Positions 8,998-16,707 of a stretch of 52,738 bases of DNA are shown one piece after another. This stretch comes from an uncultured Clostridia bacterium (lineage in GTDB: Bacteria > Bacillota_I > Bacilli_A > RF39 > UBA660): the NCBI GenBank assembly GCA_946619755.1, contig CAMOMI010000003.1, positions 1 to 52,738 of the forward strand, in the 5' to 3' direction. Each line of letters begins with the position of its first letter. Position 1 is the stretch's first letter. The position numbers and the translations under genes are program-made. Below the pieces are notes generated by a model, which ran no database searches, was not told the DNA's origin, and saw only the letters and a list, made by a program, of their open reading frames with translations.

Positions 8998-9660
8998 ATG
9001 AATAGAGTTGAAATTAAGAAATTAGCAAAATCAAAAATAAAAGGAAATAAGTGGAATATTTTATGGCCAATTTTAGTTATTGAATTTCTTGAATCTGTAG
9101 TTGAAAGGATTTTTCATCTTGATCATCTTGCAGGAGTTGATTTTACTAATTTGCAATCCCTTGCAAATTTTAATATTCCTACGAGTGTTTCAATAAAACT
9201 AAGTATTATAAGTATTATTTTTGGCGTAATATTAGTAGCTTATAAGCGATACGTTTTGAACTTTGTTAGAACTGGAAAATTTGAGTTTAATGATATTATT
9301 GATTGTTTAAAAGAAAAATGGCTTAATATTCTTATTTCTTATGTTTTAACAACTTTAATTGTTTTTGTTTGTTCATTATTATTTGTTGTTCCAGGAATAA
9401 TTATTTCTTTAGCTTATGGTGTTGTAACATATGTTGTTATTGATACAGATTTAAGTGCTATTGATTCAATGAAAAAAAGTAGAGCTATGATGAAGGGATA
9501 CAAATGGAACTATTTTGTTTTTATTCTTAGTTTTATTGGTTGGATTTTGTTAGTTCCATTTACAATTGGTATACTTCTTATTTGGTTGGTTCCATATATG
9601 GTAGTTGCTGATTGCATTTATTATGAAAGATTAAGAGAAATAACAAAAGAAAAAAGATGA
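8998..9660 (+). CDS. DUF975 family membrane protein
   Basis: A 220-residue integral membrane protein of the DUF975 family, whose function is unknown. It begins with the family-typical MNRVEIKKLAKSKIKGN and has about four or five hydrophobic segments (around residues 20-35, 65-85, 110-145, 170-200). The conserved middle (DSMKKSRAMMKGYKW, about 157-171) is characteristic. The RBS AGGAAGGAG is strong. It stands alone between the spoVT terminator and its own terminator, so it is probably a single-gene transcript. DUF975 proteins are common in gut Bacillota; no specific role is supported here. Confidence 0.83.
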   Translation: MNRVEIKKLAKSKIKGNKWNILWPILVIEFLESVVERIFHLDHLAGVDFTNLQSLANFNIPTSVSIKLSIISIIFGVILVAYKRYVLNFVRTGKFEFNDIIDCLKEKWLNILISYVLTTLIVFVCSLLFVVPGIIISLAYGVVTYVVIDTDLSAIDSMKKSRAMMKGYKWNYFVFILSFIGWILLVPFTIGILLIWLVPYMVVADCIYYERLREITKEKR

Positions 9661-9682
9661 TAATATTTCATCTTTTTTCTTT
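9646..9682 (+). terminator. Terminator overlapping the end of the DUF975 gene
   Basis: A perfect 15-base inverted repeat (9646-9660 and 9668-9682) with a seven-base loop. Its 3' arm is T-rich (TCTTTTTTCTTT). The 5' arm includes the last codons and the TGA stop. Confidence 0.8.
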
Positions 9683-9695
9683 ATATAATTTTTTG

Positions 9696-9724
9696 TTGCA
9701 TACTTGTAATAAATGTGGTATAAT
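9696..9724 (+). promoter_or_regulatory. Vegetative promoter of the metG leader
   Basis: TTGCAT at 9696-9701 and TATAAT at 9719-9724, separated by 17 bases. This would start transcription near 9731, at the beginning of the T-box leader. Confidence 0.8.
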
Positions 9725-9730
9725 ACGTTT

Positions 9731-9950
9731 AGTTTTTCAAAAATGACTGTGAAGGAAAGAGTAATGGTGGAACTTTAAGAGAGCTTATGTAAGGTGTGAA
9801 TAAGTAAGGAAAGCTATTATAAATGGTTCTGGAGTCTATTTATTAATTTAAATCGGTAGTTCCGTTATAGCTTTGAGAGTATAATTTAAATTATAAAATA
9901 AGGTGGTACCGCGGTTATTAATCGTCCTTAGTGCTAGCTTATTTTTTTAA
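9731..9950 (+). ncRNA. T-box riboswitch (methionine specifier)
   Basis: T-box leaders sense uncharged tRNA and let transcription continue when the amino acid is scarce. This leader has the GGAAAGAGTA-like 5' part, the AGAGAG motif (about 9777-9784) and a distal loop GGTGTGAA. A specifier codon ATG (9823-9825) sits just before TTCTGGAGT. The canonical T-box AAGGTGGTACCGCGG begins at about 9900, and a T-rich tract ends near 9948. Short arms GGAAC and GTTCT close the specifier loop. The ATG specifier agrees with the downstream methionyl-tRNA synthetase gene. Confidence 0.93.
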
Positions 9951-9971
9951 TTATATAAAGGAGATGTTTTT

Positions 9972-11507
9972 ATGGAAAAAGAAAAATATTATATTACTAC
10001 CCCAATTTATTATCCAAGTGCTAATTTTCATATTGGACATTGTTATACGACTATTATTTCAGATGCAATTGCAAGATACAAAAGGTTATGTGGTTATGAT
10101 GTTTTTTATTTAACAGGCACTGATGAACATGGTCAAAAAATTCAAAAAAAGGCAGAAGAAGTTGGAGTTACTCCTCAACAATATGTTGATGAAATTGTAG
10201 AAAATGCAAAAGATTTGTGGAAAAGTTTGAAAATTAGTTATGATAAGTTTATTAGAACAACAGATGAAGAACATGTTAAATGTGTCCAAAAAATATTTGA
10301 AAAATTATATGATAAAGGGGATATTTATAAAGGTGAATATAAAGGATTATATTGTACACCATGTGAATCATTTTGGACTGAAAATCAATTAGTTGATGGA
10401 AAATGTCCTGATTGTGGTAGAGAAGTTAATATGGTAACTGAGGAAGCCTATTTCTTTAGGTTATCAAAATATCAAGATAGATTAATAAAGTATTATGATG
10501 ATAATCCACATTTTATTGAGCCAGAATCTAGAAAAAATGAAATGATTAACAATTTTATTAAACCTGGACTTGAAGATTTATGTGTATCTAGAACTTCTTT
10601 TGATTGGGGTATTCCTGTTACATTTGATGATAAACATGTTGTATATGTTTGGATTGATGCATTATCAAATTATATTTCTGCCTTGGGATATTTAAGTGAT
10701 GATGATTCTTTATATAAGAAATATTGGCCTGCTAATTTGCATATAGTCGGAAAAGAAATAGTTAGATTTCACACGATTATATGGCCAATTATGTTAATGG
10801 CATTAGATTTACCACTACCGAAGATGGTATTCGGACATGGATGGTTAGTTATTGATGGTGGAAAGATTTCTAAGAGTTTAGGAAATTATAAGGATCCACG
10901 TGAATATATTGATAGTTATGGTGTTGATGCTGTTAGGTATTTTGTTTTAAGAGAAGTCCCATTTGGTAGTGATGGTAATTTTTCGGAAGAAGCATTAATA
11001 AATAGAACAAATGGTGATTTAGCTAATATTTTAGGTAATTTAGTTAATAGAACAATTGGTATGATTAATAAATATTTTGATGGAATTGTTGAAGACACTT
11101 CTATTAAAGAAGATATTGATAATTCTTTAATTAATGAAACTTTAGAACTTAAAGATAAAGTTAATAAATATATGGATTCTTTAGAGGTATCTAAGGCTCT
11201 AGAAGCAATTTTTGATTTACTTAGAAGTTGTAATAAATATATTGACGAAACAACACCTTGGGTACTTGTCAAAGATGAAAGTAAGCATGATAGGCTAAAA
11301 ACGGTTCTTTATAATTTGGTTGAGACAATTAGAATTGCAACAGTCTTACTTCAAGCATATTTACCTGATACTGCAGAAAGTATTTTTAGACAATTAAATA
11401 CAAATATAACTGGATATGATTCTATTTCTACGTTTGGTAAATATAAGAGTGGTACTAAAGTGAATTCACCAGAGGTTTTATTTAAGCGGATTGAAAAAGA
11501 AAAATAG
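9972..11507 (+). CDS. metG: Methionyl-tRNA synthetase
   Basis: MetG charges tRNA-Met with methionine. The 511-residue enzyme has the class I HIGH motif (FHIGHCYTT, about residues 20-28) and a zinc-type knuckle with CTPC and CPDC (about 127-148). The KMSKS-type loop reads GGKISKSLGN (about 295-304). It lacks the C-terminal EMAP-II-like tRNA-binding domain found on the longer B. subtilis MetS (about 664 residues); the shorter form is common. It is controlled by the T-box leader just upstream and ends at a terminator. tatD follows nearby, as in Bacillus (metS-yabD). Confidence 0.97.
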   Translation: MEKEKYYITTPIYYPSANFHIGHCYTTIISDAIARYKRLCGYDVFYLTGTDEHGQKIQKKAEEVGVTPQQYVDEIVENAKDLWKSLKISYDKFIRTTDEEHVKCVQKIFEKLYDKGDIYKGEYKGLYCTPCESFWTENQLVDGKCPDCGREVNMVTEEAYFFRLSKYQDRLIKYYDDNPHFIEPESRKNEMINNFIKPGLEDLCVSRTSFDWGIPVTFDDKHVVYVWIDALSNYISALGYLSDDDSLYKKYWPANLHIVGKEIVRFHTIIWPIMLMALDLPLPKMVFGHGWLVIDGGKISKSLGNYKDPREYIDSYGVDAVRYFVLREVPFGSDGNFSEEALINRTNGDLANILGNLVNRTIGMINKYFDGIVEDTSIKEDIDNSLINETLELKDKVNKYMDSLEVSKALEAIFDLLRSCNKYIDETTPWVLVKDESKHDRLKTVLYNLVETIRIATVLLQAYLPDTAESIFRQLNTNITGYDSISTFGKYKSGTKVNSPEVLFKRIEKEK

Positions 11508-11533
11508 AATTACATTTTAATGTGATTCTTTTT
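11506..11533 (+). terminator. Terminator after metG
   Basis: Arms AGAATTACATT and AATGTGATTCT (one G-T pair), a two-base loop, then a T-rich tail. Confidence 0.75.
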
Positions 11534-11639
11534 ATTTACAAGTAATGTCAAATTGTTTAAATCTTTTTTTCTTTATTTACAATTTTTTTTTTGTTTGTTA
11601 TATTTGAATGGTAGTCGCATTATGGAAAGGACGAAAAAA

Positions 11640-11807
11640 ATGTATAGCGATGAGTGCAAAAATTTTGCAGTATTAATATATTTTCTTTTTTTGGTAGTAT
11701 TTGTTTTATTTAATATTAAGAAAGGATTATGTTTTTTTGATATAATATATTTAGTTGTTTTGTTGTGTTCAATAATAAAGTATATAATAGTTATGCGAAA
11801 AAATTGA
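11640..11807 (+). CDS. Small two-segment membrane protein, unknown
   Basis: A 55-residue hydrophobic protein that I do not recognise. After a short polar start (MYSDECKNF) it has two probable membrane spans (about residues 8-24 and 29-47), joined by a basic turn NIKKG, and it ends in basic MRKN. The start at 11640 is preceded by GGAAAGGA at a good distance; in-frame ATGs further up lack a comparable RBS. It sits between the metG terminator and tatD, 14 bases before the latter, so they may be cotranscribed. The base composition is like that of its neighbours. It may be real but could be a chance open frame. Confidence 0.45.
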   Translation: MYSDECKNFAVLIYFLFLVVFVLFNIKKGLCFFDIIYLVVLLCSIIKYIIVMRKN

Positions 11808-11821
11808 AGGTAGGGATTTTG

Positions 11822-12571
11822 ATGATTGATACACATTGTCATATATATCAAGAATATTATGATGATATTCCTAAGGTAATTAATGAGATAAAAAATGCTG
11901 GAGTAGAGAAGATTATAGTTAATGGTTGCGATATGAAATCTAATTTAGAAGTATTGAAATTAGTTAAAGAGTACGATTGTGTCTATGGGGCAATTGGATT
12001 TCATCCAACAGAATTAGATGATAATATTGATAATAATTTGAGTTGGTTAAATGATCATATTAATGATAATAAAATTGTTGCTTTAGGAGAAATAGGTTTA
12101 GATTATCATTATGATAGTACTGATAAAAATAAGCAAATAATATATTTTAAGAAACAGTTAGAAATTGCCTCTAAAAATAAGAAACCTGTAATTGTTCATA
12201 CTAGAGATGCTATTCAAGACACATATGATATTCTATCTTGTTATGATGTTTCTGGTAGTATTCATGCTTTTAGTGGTAGTAAGGAAATGGCTCGTGAGTT
12301 TATTAAACTAGGTTTTTATATCGGTATAGGTGGAGTATCTACATATAAGAATGCTAAAAACATTATCTCAGTAATTGAAGATATTTCTTTAGCATACATT
12401 TTATTGGAGACGGACTCTCCATATTTAACTCCTGTACCTTATAGAGGGCAAACTAATAGTCCAGCATATTTACCAATAATAGCTAAAAAAATTGGTGATA
12501 TTAAAAATGTTTCTTACGCAGATGTTATAAGGGTTACAACTGATAATGCTTTTTCATTGTTTGACTTTTAA
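11822..12571 (+). CDS. tatD: TatD family metal-dependent hydrolase
   Basis: TatD proteins (YabD in Bacillus) are TIM-barrel metal-dependent nucleases with 3'-5' exonuclease or deoxyribonuclease activity. The 249-residue product starts MIDTHCHIYQ, giving the metal-binding HxH. It continues with GEIGLDYHY (about 91-99, metal-binding Glu), VHTRDA and HAFSG (histidines), and ends in the LLETDSPYLTP motif with the catalytic Asp. A longer upstream frame from 11765 overlaps the preceding small gene; the ATG at 11822 gives the family-typical N-terminus. The metG-tatD-rsmA order is conserved. Confidence 0.95.
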   Translation: MIDTHCHIYQEYYDDIPKVINEIKNAGVEKIIVNGCDMKSNLEVLKLVKEYDCVYGAIGFHPTELDDNIDNNLSWLNDHINDNKIVALGEIGLDYHYDSTDKNKQIIYFKKQLEIASKNKKPVIVHTRDAIQDTYDILSCYDVSGSIHAFSGSKEMAREFIKLGFYIGIGGVSTYKNAKNIISVIEDISLAYILLETDSPYLTPVPYRGQTNSPAYLPIIAKKIGDIKNVSYADVIRVTTDNAFSLFDF

Positions 12572-12625
12572 GTTATTATATGTTAATATGATATTACCTA
12601 CGAATAATAAGAGGTGATTATACTT

Positions 12626-13402
12626 ATGAAGAGAACAATTCCTTCTTTAATTGTAATTGGTTGTCAATTACTTATAGTTGGTTTATTTTTCGGAACAGTA
12701 TTTAATGATGATGTTAAATTAGAAAAGCATGTAAGTACAATTCACAATGAGAATTTAAATAAAATTGCTACTTCAGTATCAATTCTTTTTAAAGAAGAGA
12801 ATGTTATGACTGATGAAGAACTTGAGGAAAAACTATCTAATATAACTTTAGAGGAACTTCCATCAACAGATGTTGTTGATAAAGATTTAAAAGAAAAAAA
12901 GGAAGAAGAAAAAAAAGAAGAAGAAATTAAAAGTACACCGCTTGTATCGGTTGATGCCAGCAAATATAATAGTAATGAGGAAATGGGATTTAAAGTTACT
13001 GAAGGTAATAAGACGTATACTCTTAGTGATTATGAATTTGATGTTGTTGTTGCTGTTGTTTCTGGTGAATTTGACAAAACTTACGATGATGCTTTAGGGG
13101 TTGTATCTGTTATTTTAAATAGATGTGATTCTCCAGAATGGAGAAGTTGGTCTGGAACGACACCTTATGCACAGGTTATAAGAAAAGGTCAATTTGAAGT
13201 TTATTTTGCTGGTATGTATTTAGCATATATGCCTGGAGGATCTCAATATGGTGGTCAAAAATATAATATTGCAAAACAGGCCGTAATTGATGGACTTAAT
13301 GGTATTAGAAATAACGAATATTTAGGTTTTAGAGCATGGTTTGTAACTAGTTATAGTGATAAATATATTGTTTATGGCGGAAATAGATATGGATATAATT
13401 AA
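12626..13402 (+). CDS. SleB-like cell wall hydrolase, membrane-anchored
   Basis: SleB/CwlJ-type domains are lytic transglycosylases that open spore cortex peptidoglycan or remodel the wall. This 258-residue protein has an N-terminal hydrophobic anchor (about residues 5-23). A highly charged Lys/Glu linker (about 75-110) follows, then a C-terminal Hydrolase_2 domain from about residue 125. That domain contains ALGVVSVILNRCDSPEW and the QVIRKGQFEVY stretch, which match the SleB core. Start at 12626 with RBS AAGAGGTGAT; a GTG at 12614 lies inside that RBS. It takes the place of yabE (rpfB-like) between tatD and rsmA; rnmV is missing. Confidence 0.82.
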   Translation: MKRTIPSLIVIGCQLLIVGLFFGTVFNDDVKLEKHVSTIHNENLNKIATSVSILFKEENVMTDEELEEKLSNITLEELPSTDVVDKDLKEKKEEEKKEEEIKSTPLVSVDASKYNSNEEMGFKVTEGNKTYTLSDYEFDVVVAVVSGEFDKTYDDALGVVSVILNRCDSPEWRSWSGTTPYAQVIRKGQFEVYFAGMYLAYMPGGSQYGGQKYNIAKQAVIDGLNGIRNNEYLGFRAWFVTSYSDKYIVYGGNRYGYN

Positions 13403-13424
13403 GATGGTTAATACCATCTTTTTT
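13401..13424 (+). terminator. Terminator after the SleB-like gene
   Basis: Arms AAGATGGT and ACCATCTT with a TAAT loop, followed by TTTTCTT. Confidence 0.8.
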
Positions 13425-13425
13425 C

Positions 13426-13454
13426 TTGACTTTAATTTTGTTTGTTTATACAAT
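13426..13454 (+). promoter_or_regulatory. Vegetative promoter of rsmA
   Basis: TTGACT at 13426-13431, a 17-base spacer, and TACAAT at 13449-13454, about 20 bases upstream of the rsmA start. Confidence 0.7.
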
Positions 13455-13473
13455 ACTAATATGAGGGGATATT

Positions 13474-14256
13474 ATGAATAATTTTGAATATAAAAAGTCT
13501 TTAGGACAGAATTTTATTAAAGACGATAATATTACTGATAAAATAGTTAGATATAGTGATATAGATAAGGATACTTTGGTAATTGAGATTGGGCCTGGTG
13601 CAGGCAGTTTATCTAAGAAAATTATTCCATTATCAGGTTATACTATTCTTTATGAAATTGATACTAGGCTTCAACCAATATTAAACGATTTGTTGATTGA
13701 TTATAATAATTATGAAATAATTTTTGGCGATTTTTTAGATCAAGATTTAAGTATGATTAGAGAAAAGTACCATTATAAAAAAGTATTTGTTGTGGCTAAT
13801 TTGCCATATTATATTACTAGTCCAATTATTACTAAGTTATTAAATGAATTATATCCTGATAAAATGATTATTATGGTTCAAGAAGAAGTTGCTAACAGAT
13901 TATGTGCCAAAAATGGTAATAGGGAATATGGAATGATTTCTGTATTGCTTGGTTCTAGATATAATATAATCAAATTGTTTAAAGTAAATCGTAATTGTTT
14001 TATTCCGTCACCAAATGTAGATAGTGCAGTTATTTCTCTTGAAAAAAATGATATATTATTGGATGTATGTAAAAAAAAGTTTGAAGAATTGATAAGAGAT
14101 GCATTTCAGTTTAAAAGGAAGAATTTAAGAAATAATTTAAGAAAATATAATTTGGAAAAAATTTCTGATGTCTTAAAAAGATTTAATTATGATTTGGGTA
14201 ATCGAGCCGAAGATTTACCAATTGAAGTATTTATAGAAATAGCTAAAGTTATTTAG
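13474..14256 (+). CDS. rsmA: 16S rRNA (adenine-1518/1519-N6)-dimethyltransferase RsmA (KsgA)
   Basis: RsmA dimethylates two adjacent adenines in helix 45 of 16S rRNA late in 30S assembly. The 260-residue protein starts with the substrate-entry motif KKSLGQNFIKD (about 7-17). It has the SAM motif IEIGPGAGSLS (about 39-49) and the catalytic NLPYYITSPI (about 109-118), then the C-terminal FKRKNLRNNLRK region. It has its own promoter. rnmV normally precedes it but is absent. The call is unambiguous. Confidence 0.97.
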   Translation: MNNFEYKKSLGQNFIKDDNITDKIVRYSDIDKDTLVIEIGPGAGSLSKKIIPLSGYTILYEIDTRLQPILNDLLIDYNNYEIIFGDFLDQDLSMIREKYHYKKVFVVANLPYYITSPIITKLLNELYPDKMIIMVQEEVANRLCAKNGNREYGMISVLLGSRYNIIKLFKVNRNCFIPSPNVDSAVISLEKNDILLDVCKKKFEELIRDAFQFKRKNLRNNLRKYNLEKISDVLKRFNYDLGNRAEDLPIEVFIEIAKVI

Positions 14257-14273
14257 TTATTTTTTCTTTTTAC

Positions 14274-14302
14274 TTGAATGTCTTCTTTAATTATGTTATA
14301 TT
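14274..14302 (+). promoter_or_regulatory. Vegetative promoter of arcC
   Basis: TTGAAT at 14274-14279, a 17-base spacer, and TATATT at 14297-14302. Confidence 0.6.
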
Positions 14303-14325
14303 TAAATAGGAAAGTATGGTGAAAT

Positions 14326-15267
14326 ATGAATAGAATTGTAATTGCATTGGGTGGAAATGCATTAGGAAAAGATCCACATGAACAACTTAAATTGCTTGAA
14401 AGTGTTGCTAAGATTATTGTTTCTTTAGTTAAACAAGGTAATCAGATTGTTTTGACACATGGTAATGGTCCACAAGTTGGTCAGATTCTTTTAGCAATGG
14501 ATTATTCAGCTAATGGAGAGGTCAAAACGCCTGATATGCCATTTGCTGAATGTGGCAGCATGAGCCAGGGGTATATTGGTTATCAATTACAACAATGTTT
14601 ACAAGATGAACTTGAAAGGCAAAAAATTAAAAAAGATTGTGCAACTTTAATTACACAAGTGTTAGTAGATCCAAATGATAGCGCTTTTCAAAATCCTTCA
14701 AAACCTATTGGAATGTTTTATAGTAAGGAAGAAGCCGATAAAATTATTTCTGAAAAGGGGTATACGTTTGTAGAAGACGCTGGAAGAGGATATCGTAGGG
14801 TTGTACCTTCTCCAAAACCTATTGATATTATTGAAAAAAATGTTATTAAACAATTGGTTGAAAATGATACTATCGTTATAGCATGTGGTGGTGGAGGAAT
14901 ACCTGTTATTAAGACTGATAAAATTGAACTTTTAGAAGGAGTTGCTGCGGTTATTGATAAAGATCGTTCAGCAGCTTTGTTAGCAAAAGAAATAGGAGCT
15001 GATATGTTATTAATATTAACGGCTGTTGATAAGGTATGTTTAAATTATAATACAGATAGTGAACAGCAATTGGATGAATTAACTGTATCTGAAGCAAATA
15101 AATATATTGAATCTGGTCATTTTGCTAAAGGTAGTATGTTACCAAAGATAGAAGCTTGCATTGATTTTGTTAGGGGAGATAAATCTAAAAAGGCTATTAT
15201 TGGTTCATTAGAAAAGGCTAGTGAAGCAATTACTGGTAATAGCGGAACAGTTATAAAAGAAGGTTAA
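14326..15267 (+). CDS. arcC: Carbamate kinase
   Basis: Carbamate kinase converts carbamoyl phosphate and ADP to ATP, carbamate/CO2 and ammonia, usually as the last step of arginine deiminase or agmatine/allantoin fermentation. The 313-residue enzyme begins IVIALGGNALGK and has VLTHGNGPQVGQI (about 44-56), the ACGGGGIPV loop (about 186-194) and DKDRSAALLA. KGSMLPKIEA lies near the C-terminus. No arcA, arcB or transporter is adjacent, so its pathway here cannot be told. It sits within a sporulation-gene neighbourhood as a single transcription unit. Confidence 0.95.
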   Translation: MNRIVIALGGNALGKDPHEQLKLLESVAKIIVSLVKQGNQIVLTHGNGPQVGQILLAMDYSANGEVKTPDMPFAECGSMSQGYIGYQLQQCLQDELERQKIKKDCATLITQVLVDPNDSAFQNPSKPIGMFYSKEEADKIISEKGYTFVEDAGRGYRRVVPSPKPIDIIEKNVIKQLVENDTIVIACGGGGIPVIKTDKIELLEGVAAVIDKDRSAALLAKEIGADMLLILTAVDKVCLNYNTDSEQQLDELTVSEANKYIESGHFAKGSMLPKIEACIDFVRGDKSKKAIIGSLEKASEAITGNSGTVIKEG

Positions 15268-15279
15268 TCTTCTTTTTTT
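15256..15279 (+). terminator. Terminator after arcC
   Basis: Arms AAAGAAG and CTTCTTT around GTTAAT, then a T run. The stem includes the stop codon region. Confidence 0.7.
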
Positions 15280-15282
15280 GTG

Positions 15283-15308
15283 ATATTTATTTTTTTTAAA
15301 CATATTAT
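15283..15308 (+). promoter_or_regulatory. Candidate sigma-E/sigma-K-type promoter for yabG
   Basis: ATATT at 15283-15287, 13 bases, then CATATTAT at 15301-15308. This resembles the mother-cell sigma-E pattern (ATATT, 13-15 bases, CATACAAT). The RBS AGGTGA follows only five bases after the -10-like element. It is similar in layout to the element upstream of yabP. Confidence 0.4.
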
Positions 15309-15323
15309 TTATTAGGTGATTAT

Positions 15324-16082
15324 ATGCTTAATATTGGGGATTTTGTTACTCGCAATTCTTATAATAATGATATTATATTTAAAATTACTGATATAAAAAA
15401 TGACTTGTACTATTTAAAGGGAGTTTCAGTTAGATTATATGCAGATAGTCTCAAGGATGATTTAGTTCTTTGTAAAGATGAAAGAGATGTTGATAACTTT
15501 AAGCCAGATATTCTTGACTATCGTGATTTGGATAGAAATGAATATTTTTATCTTCCTGGTAGAATATTGCATTTAGATGGAGATAAAGAGTATTTAGATA
15601 GGTGTATGACTTTTTATAAGGATAATAAAATTAAAGCTTATGGTCTATATGTTCCTGAAGAAGAAATGTCAAATAATGTGACAAATTTACTTAATAAATA
15701 TAATCCTGATATATTAGTGCTTACTGGTCATGATTCTTTTTCTAGGAATAAGAAAGATAAGTATAGAAATACTTCATCATTTGTTTCGTCGGTAATGGAA
15801 GCTCGTAAATACGAGAAATCGCATGAAAAACTTTTTATTGTAGCTGGAGCATGTCAATCTAATTATGAAGATTTAATTAAAGCTGGTGCTAATTTTGCAT
15901 CTAGTCCGAAAAGAATTAATATTCATGCTTTAGATCCGGCAATTGTGGCAGCTTGTATTTCTTTTTCAAATAAAAATGAAAATATTAATATAATTAAAAT
16001 TTTGGATAAAACAAAATATGGTTCTTCTGGAATGGGTGGAATTATTACTAAAGGATCAATGTATATAGGATATCCAAGATAA
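15324..16082 (+). CDS. yabG: Sporulation-specific cysteine protease YabG
   Basis: YabG (peptidase family U57) processes coat proteins and small acid-soluble or germination precursors during spore maturation. The 252-residue product carries the strongly conserved FIVAGACQSNYEDLIKAGAN region (about 171-190), with the likely catalytic cysteine in ACQSN. It continues with FASSPKRINIHALDPAIVA (about 191-209). An N-terminal SH3-like half (GDFVTRNSYNNDI) is also typical. veg follows with a one-base overlap, the same order as in Bacillus (rsmA-yabG-veg). Its presence is strong evidence that this organism forms endospores. Confidence 0.95.
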   Translation: MLNIGDFVTRNSYNNDIIFKITDIKNDLYYLKGVSVRLYADSLKDDLVLCKDERDVDNFKPDILDYRDLDRNEYFYLPGRILHLDGDKEYLDRCMTFYKDNKIKAYGLYVPEEEMSNNVTNLLNKYNPDILVLTGHDSFSRNKKDKYRNTSSFVSSVMEARKYEKSHEKLFIVAGACQSNYEDLIKAGANFASSPKRINIHALDPAIVAACISFSNKNENINIIKILDKTKYGSSGMGGIITKGSMYIGYPR

Positions 16083-16294
16083 TGAATATTAATTATATAA
16101 AACGATATTTGATGATTAAAATTGGTTCACCTGTTATCATAATTTATTATGGCAGTAGAAATAAAAAAGAAAAATATATGGGTATTTTAAGTAAAATATA
16201 TAATAATGTTTTTATTGTTAAACTTTATAATGGTGATATTAAAAGTTTTTCATATAATGATATTTTAACAAAAACTGTTCAATTATACATATAA
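16082..16294 (+). CDS. veg: Veg protein
   Basis: Veg is a small SH3-like protein found next to yabG; in B. subtilis it promotes biofilm matrix gene expression. This 70-residue version shows the family pattern: IKRYLMIKIGSPVIIIYYG, then GILSKIYNNVFIVKL, then FSYNDILTKTVQL. The last part corresponds closely to the SYADILTETVEL of the B. subtilis protein. It is slightly shorter than the Bacillus form (86 residues) and lacks the polar tail. It starts on the yabG stop codon (TAATG), so it is translationally coupled. Confidence 0.85.
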   Translation: MNINYIKRYLMIKIGSPVIIIYYGSRNKKEKYMGILSKIYNNVFIVKLYNGDIKSFSYNDILTKTVQLYI

Positions 16295-16308
16295 TTACGA
16301 CAAATCAC

Positions 16309-16338
16309 TTGACTTTTGATAATGAATTCTTGTACAAT
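16309..16338 (+). promoter_or_regulatory. Promoter of spoVG
   Basis: TTGACT at 16309-16314 and TACAAT at 16333-16338 with an 18-base spacer. It looks like a vegetative promoter; I saw no clear sigma-H element, although spoVG is sigma-H-driven in B. subtilis. Confidence 0.6.
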
Positions 16339-16381
16339 GTATTTAGAAAATGTTATTTTCTAGAAGAGGAGTGTAGACAGA

Positions 16382-16639
16382 ATGAAGATTACTTCAGTTA
16401 CAGTTAAAAAGATTGACAAAGAAAATTCAAGAATGAAAGGAATTGCTTCAGTACTTATTGATGATTGTTTTGCAGTACATGATATTAGAATTATTGAAGG
16501 TGATAATGGTCTATTTATTGCTATGCCAAGTAGACAAACATCTACAGGTGGTTATAGAGATATAGCTCATCCAATTAATTCTGAAACTCGTCAAGTTTTT
16601 GAAAAAGAAATTATTGAAGCTTATGAAAAAGCAGAATAA
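16382..16639 (+). CDS. spoVG: Septation/site-specific DNA- and RNA-binding protein SpoVG
   Basis: SpoVG is a small nucleic-acid-binding regulator that affects septation, sporulation and virulence genes in Bacillota. The 85-residue product is close to the family in full: [11 protein letters not shown] at the start, then [19 protein letters not shown] and [11 protein letters not shown], then [24 protein letters not shown]. It has its own promoter and terminator. glmU and prs, which follow spoVG in Bacillus, are not here; yabP follows instead. Confidence 0.96.
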   Translation: MKITSVTVKKIDKENSRMKGIASVLIDDCFAVHDIRIIEGDNGLFIAMPSRQTSTGGYRDIAHPINSETRQVFEKEIIEAYEKAE

Positions 16640-16658
16640 CACCATTTGGTGTTTTTTT
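16638..16658 (+). terminator. Terminator after spoVG
   Basis: Arms AACACCA and TGGTGTT with a two-base loop, followed by six or more T bases. It overlaps the stop codon. Confidence 0.85.
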
Positions 16659-16665
16659 CTTTAGT

Positions 16666-16692
16666 CATATTATTATAAAAATATCATATTAT
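16666..16692 (+). promoter_or_regulatory. Candidate sigma-E-type promoter for yabP-yabQ
   Basis: CATATT at 16666-16671, preceded by GT, then 13 bases, then CATATTAT at 16685-16692. This is near the sigma-E consensus (GTCATATT, 13-15 bases, CATACAAT). yabP and yabQ are sigma-E genes in B. subtilis. The element lies between the spoVG terminator and the yabP RBS. Confidence 0.5.
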
Positions 16693-16707
16693 TAATTAGG
16701 TGATAAA

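Noticed and set aside
11573..11851. Minus-strand frame of 92 codons over the metG-tatD gap
   Set aside because: It overlaps the tatD start and the small plus-strand gene, and its composition (Lys, Asn and Ile from AT-rich sequence) looks random.
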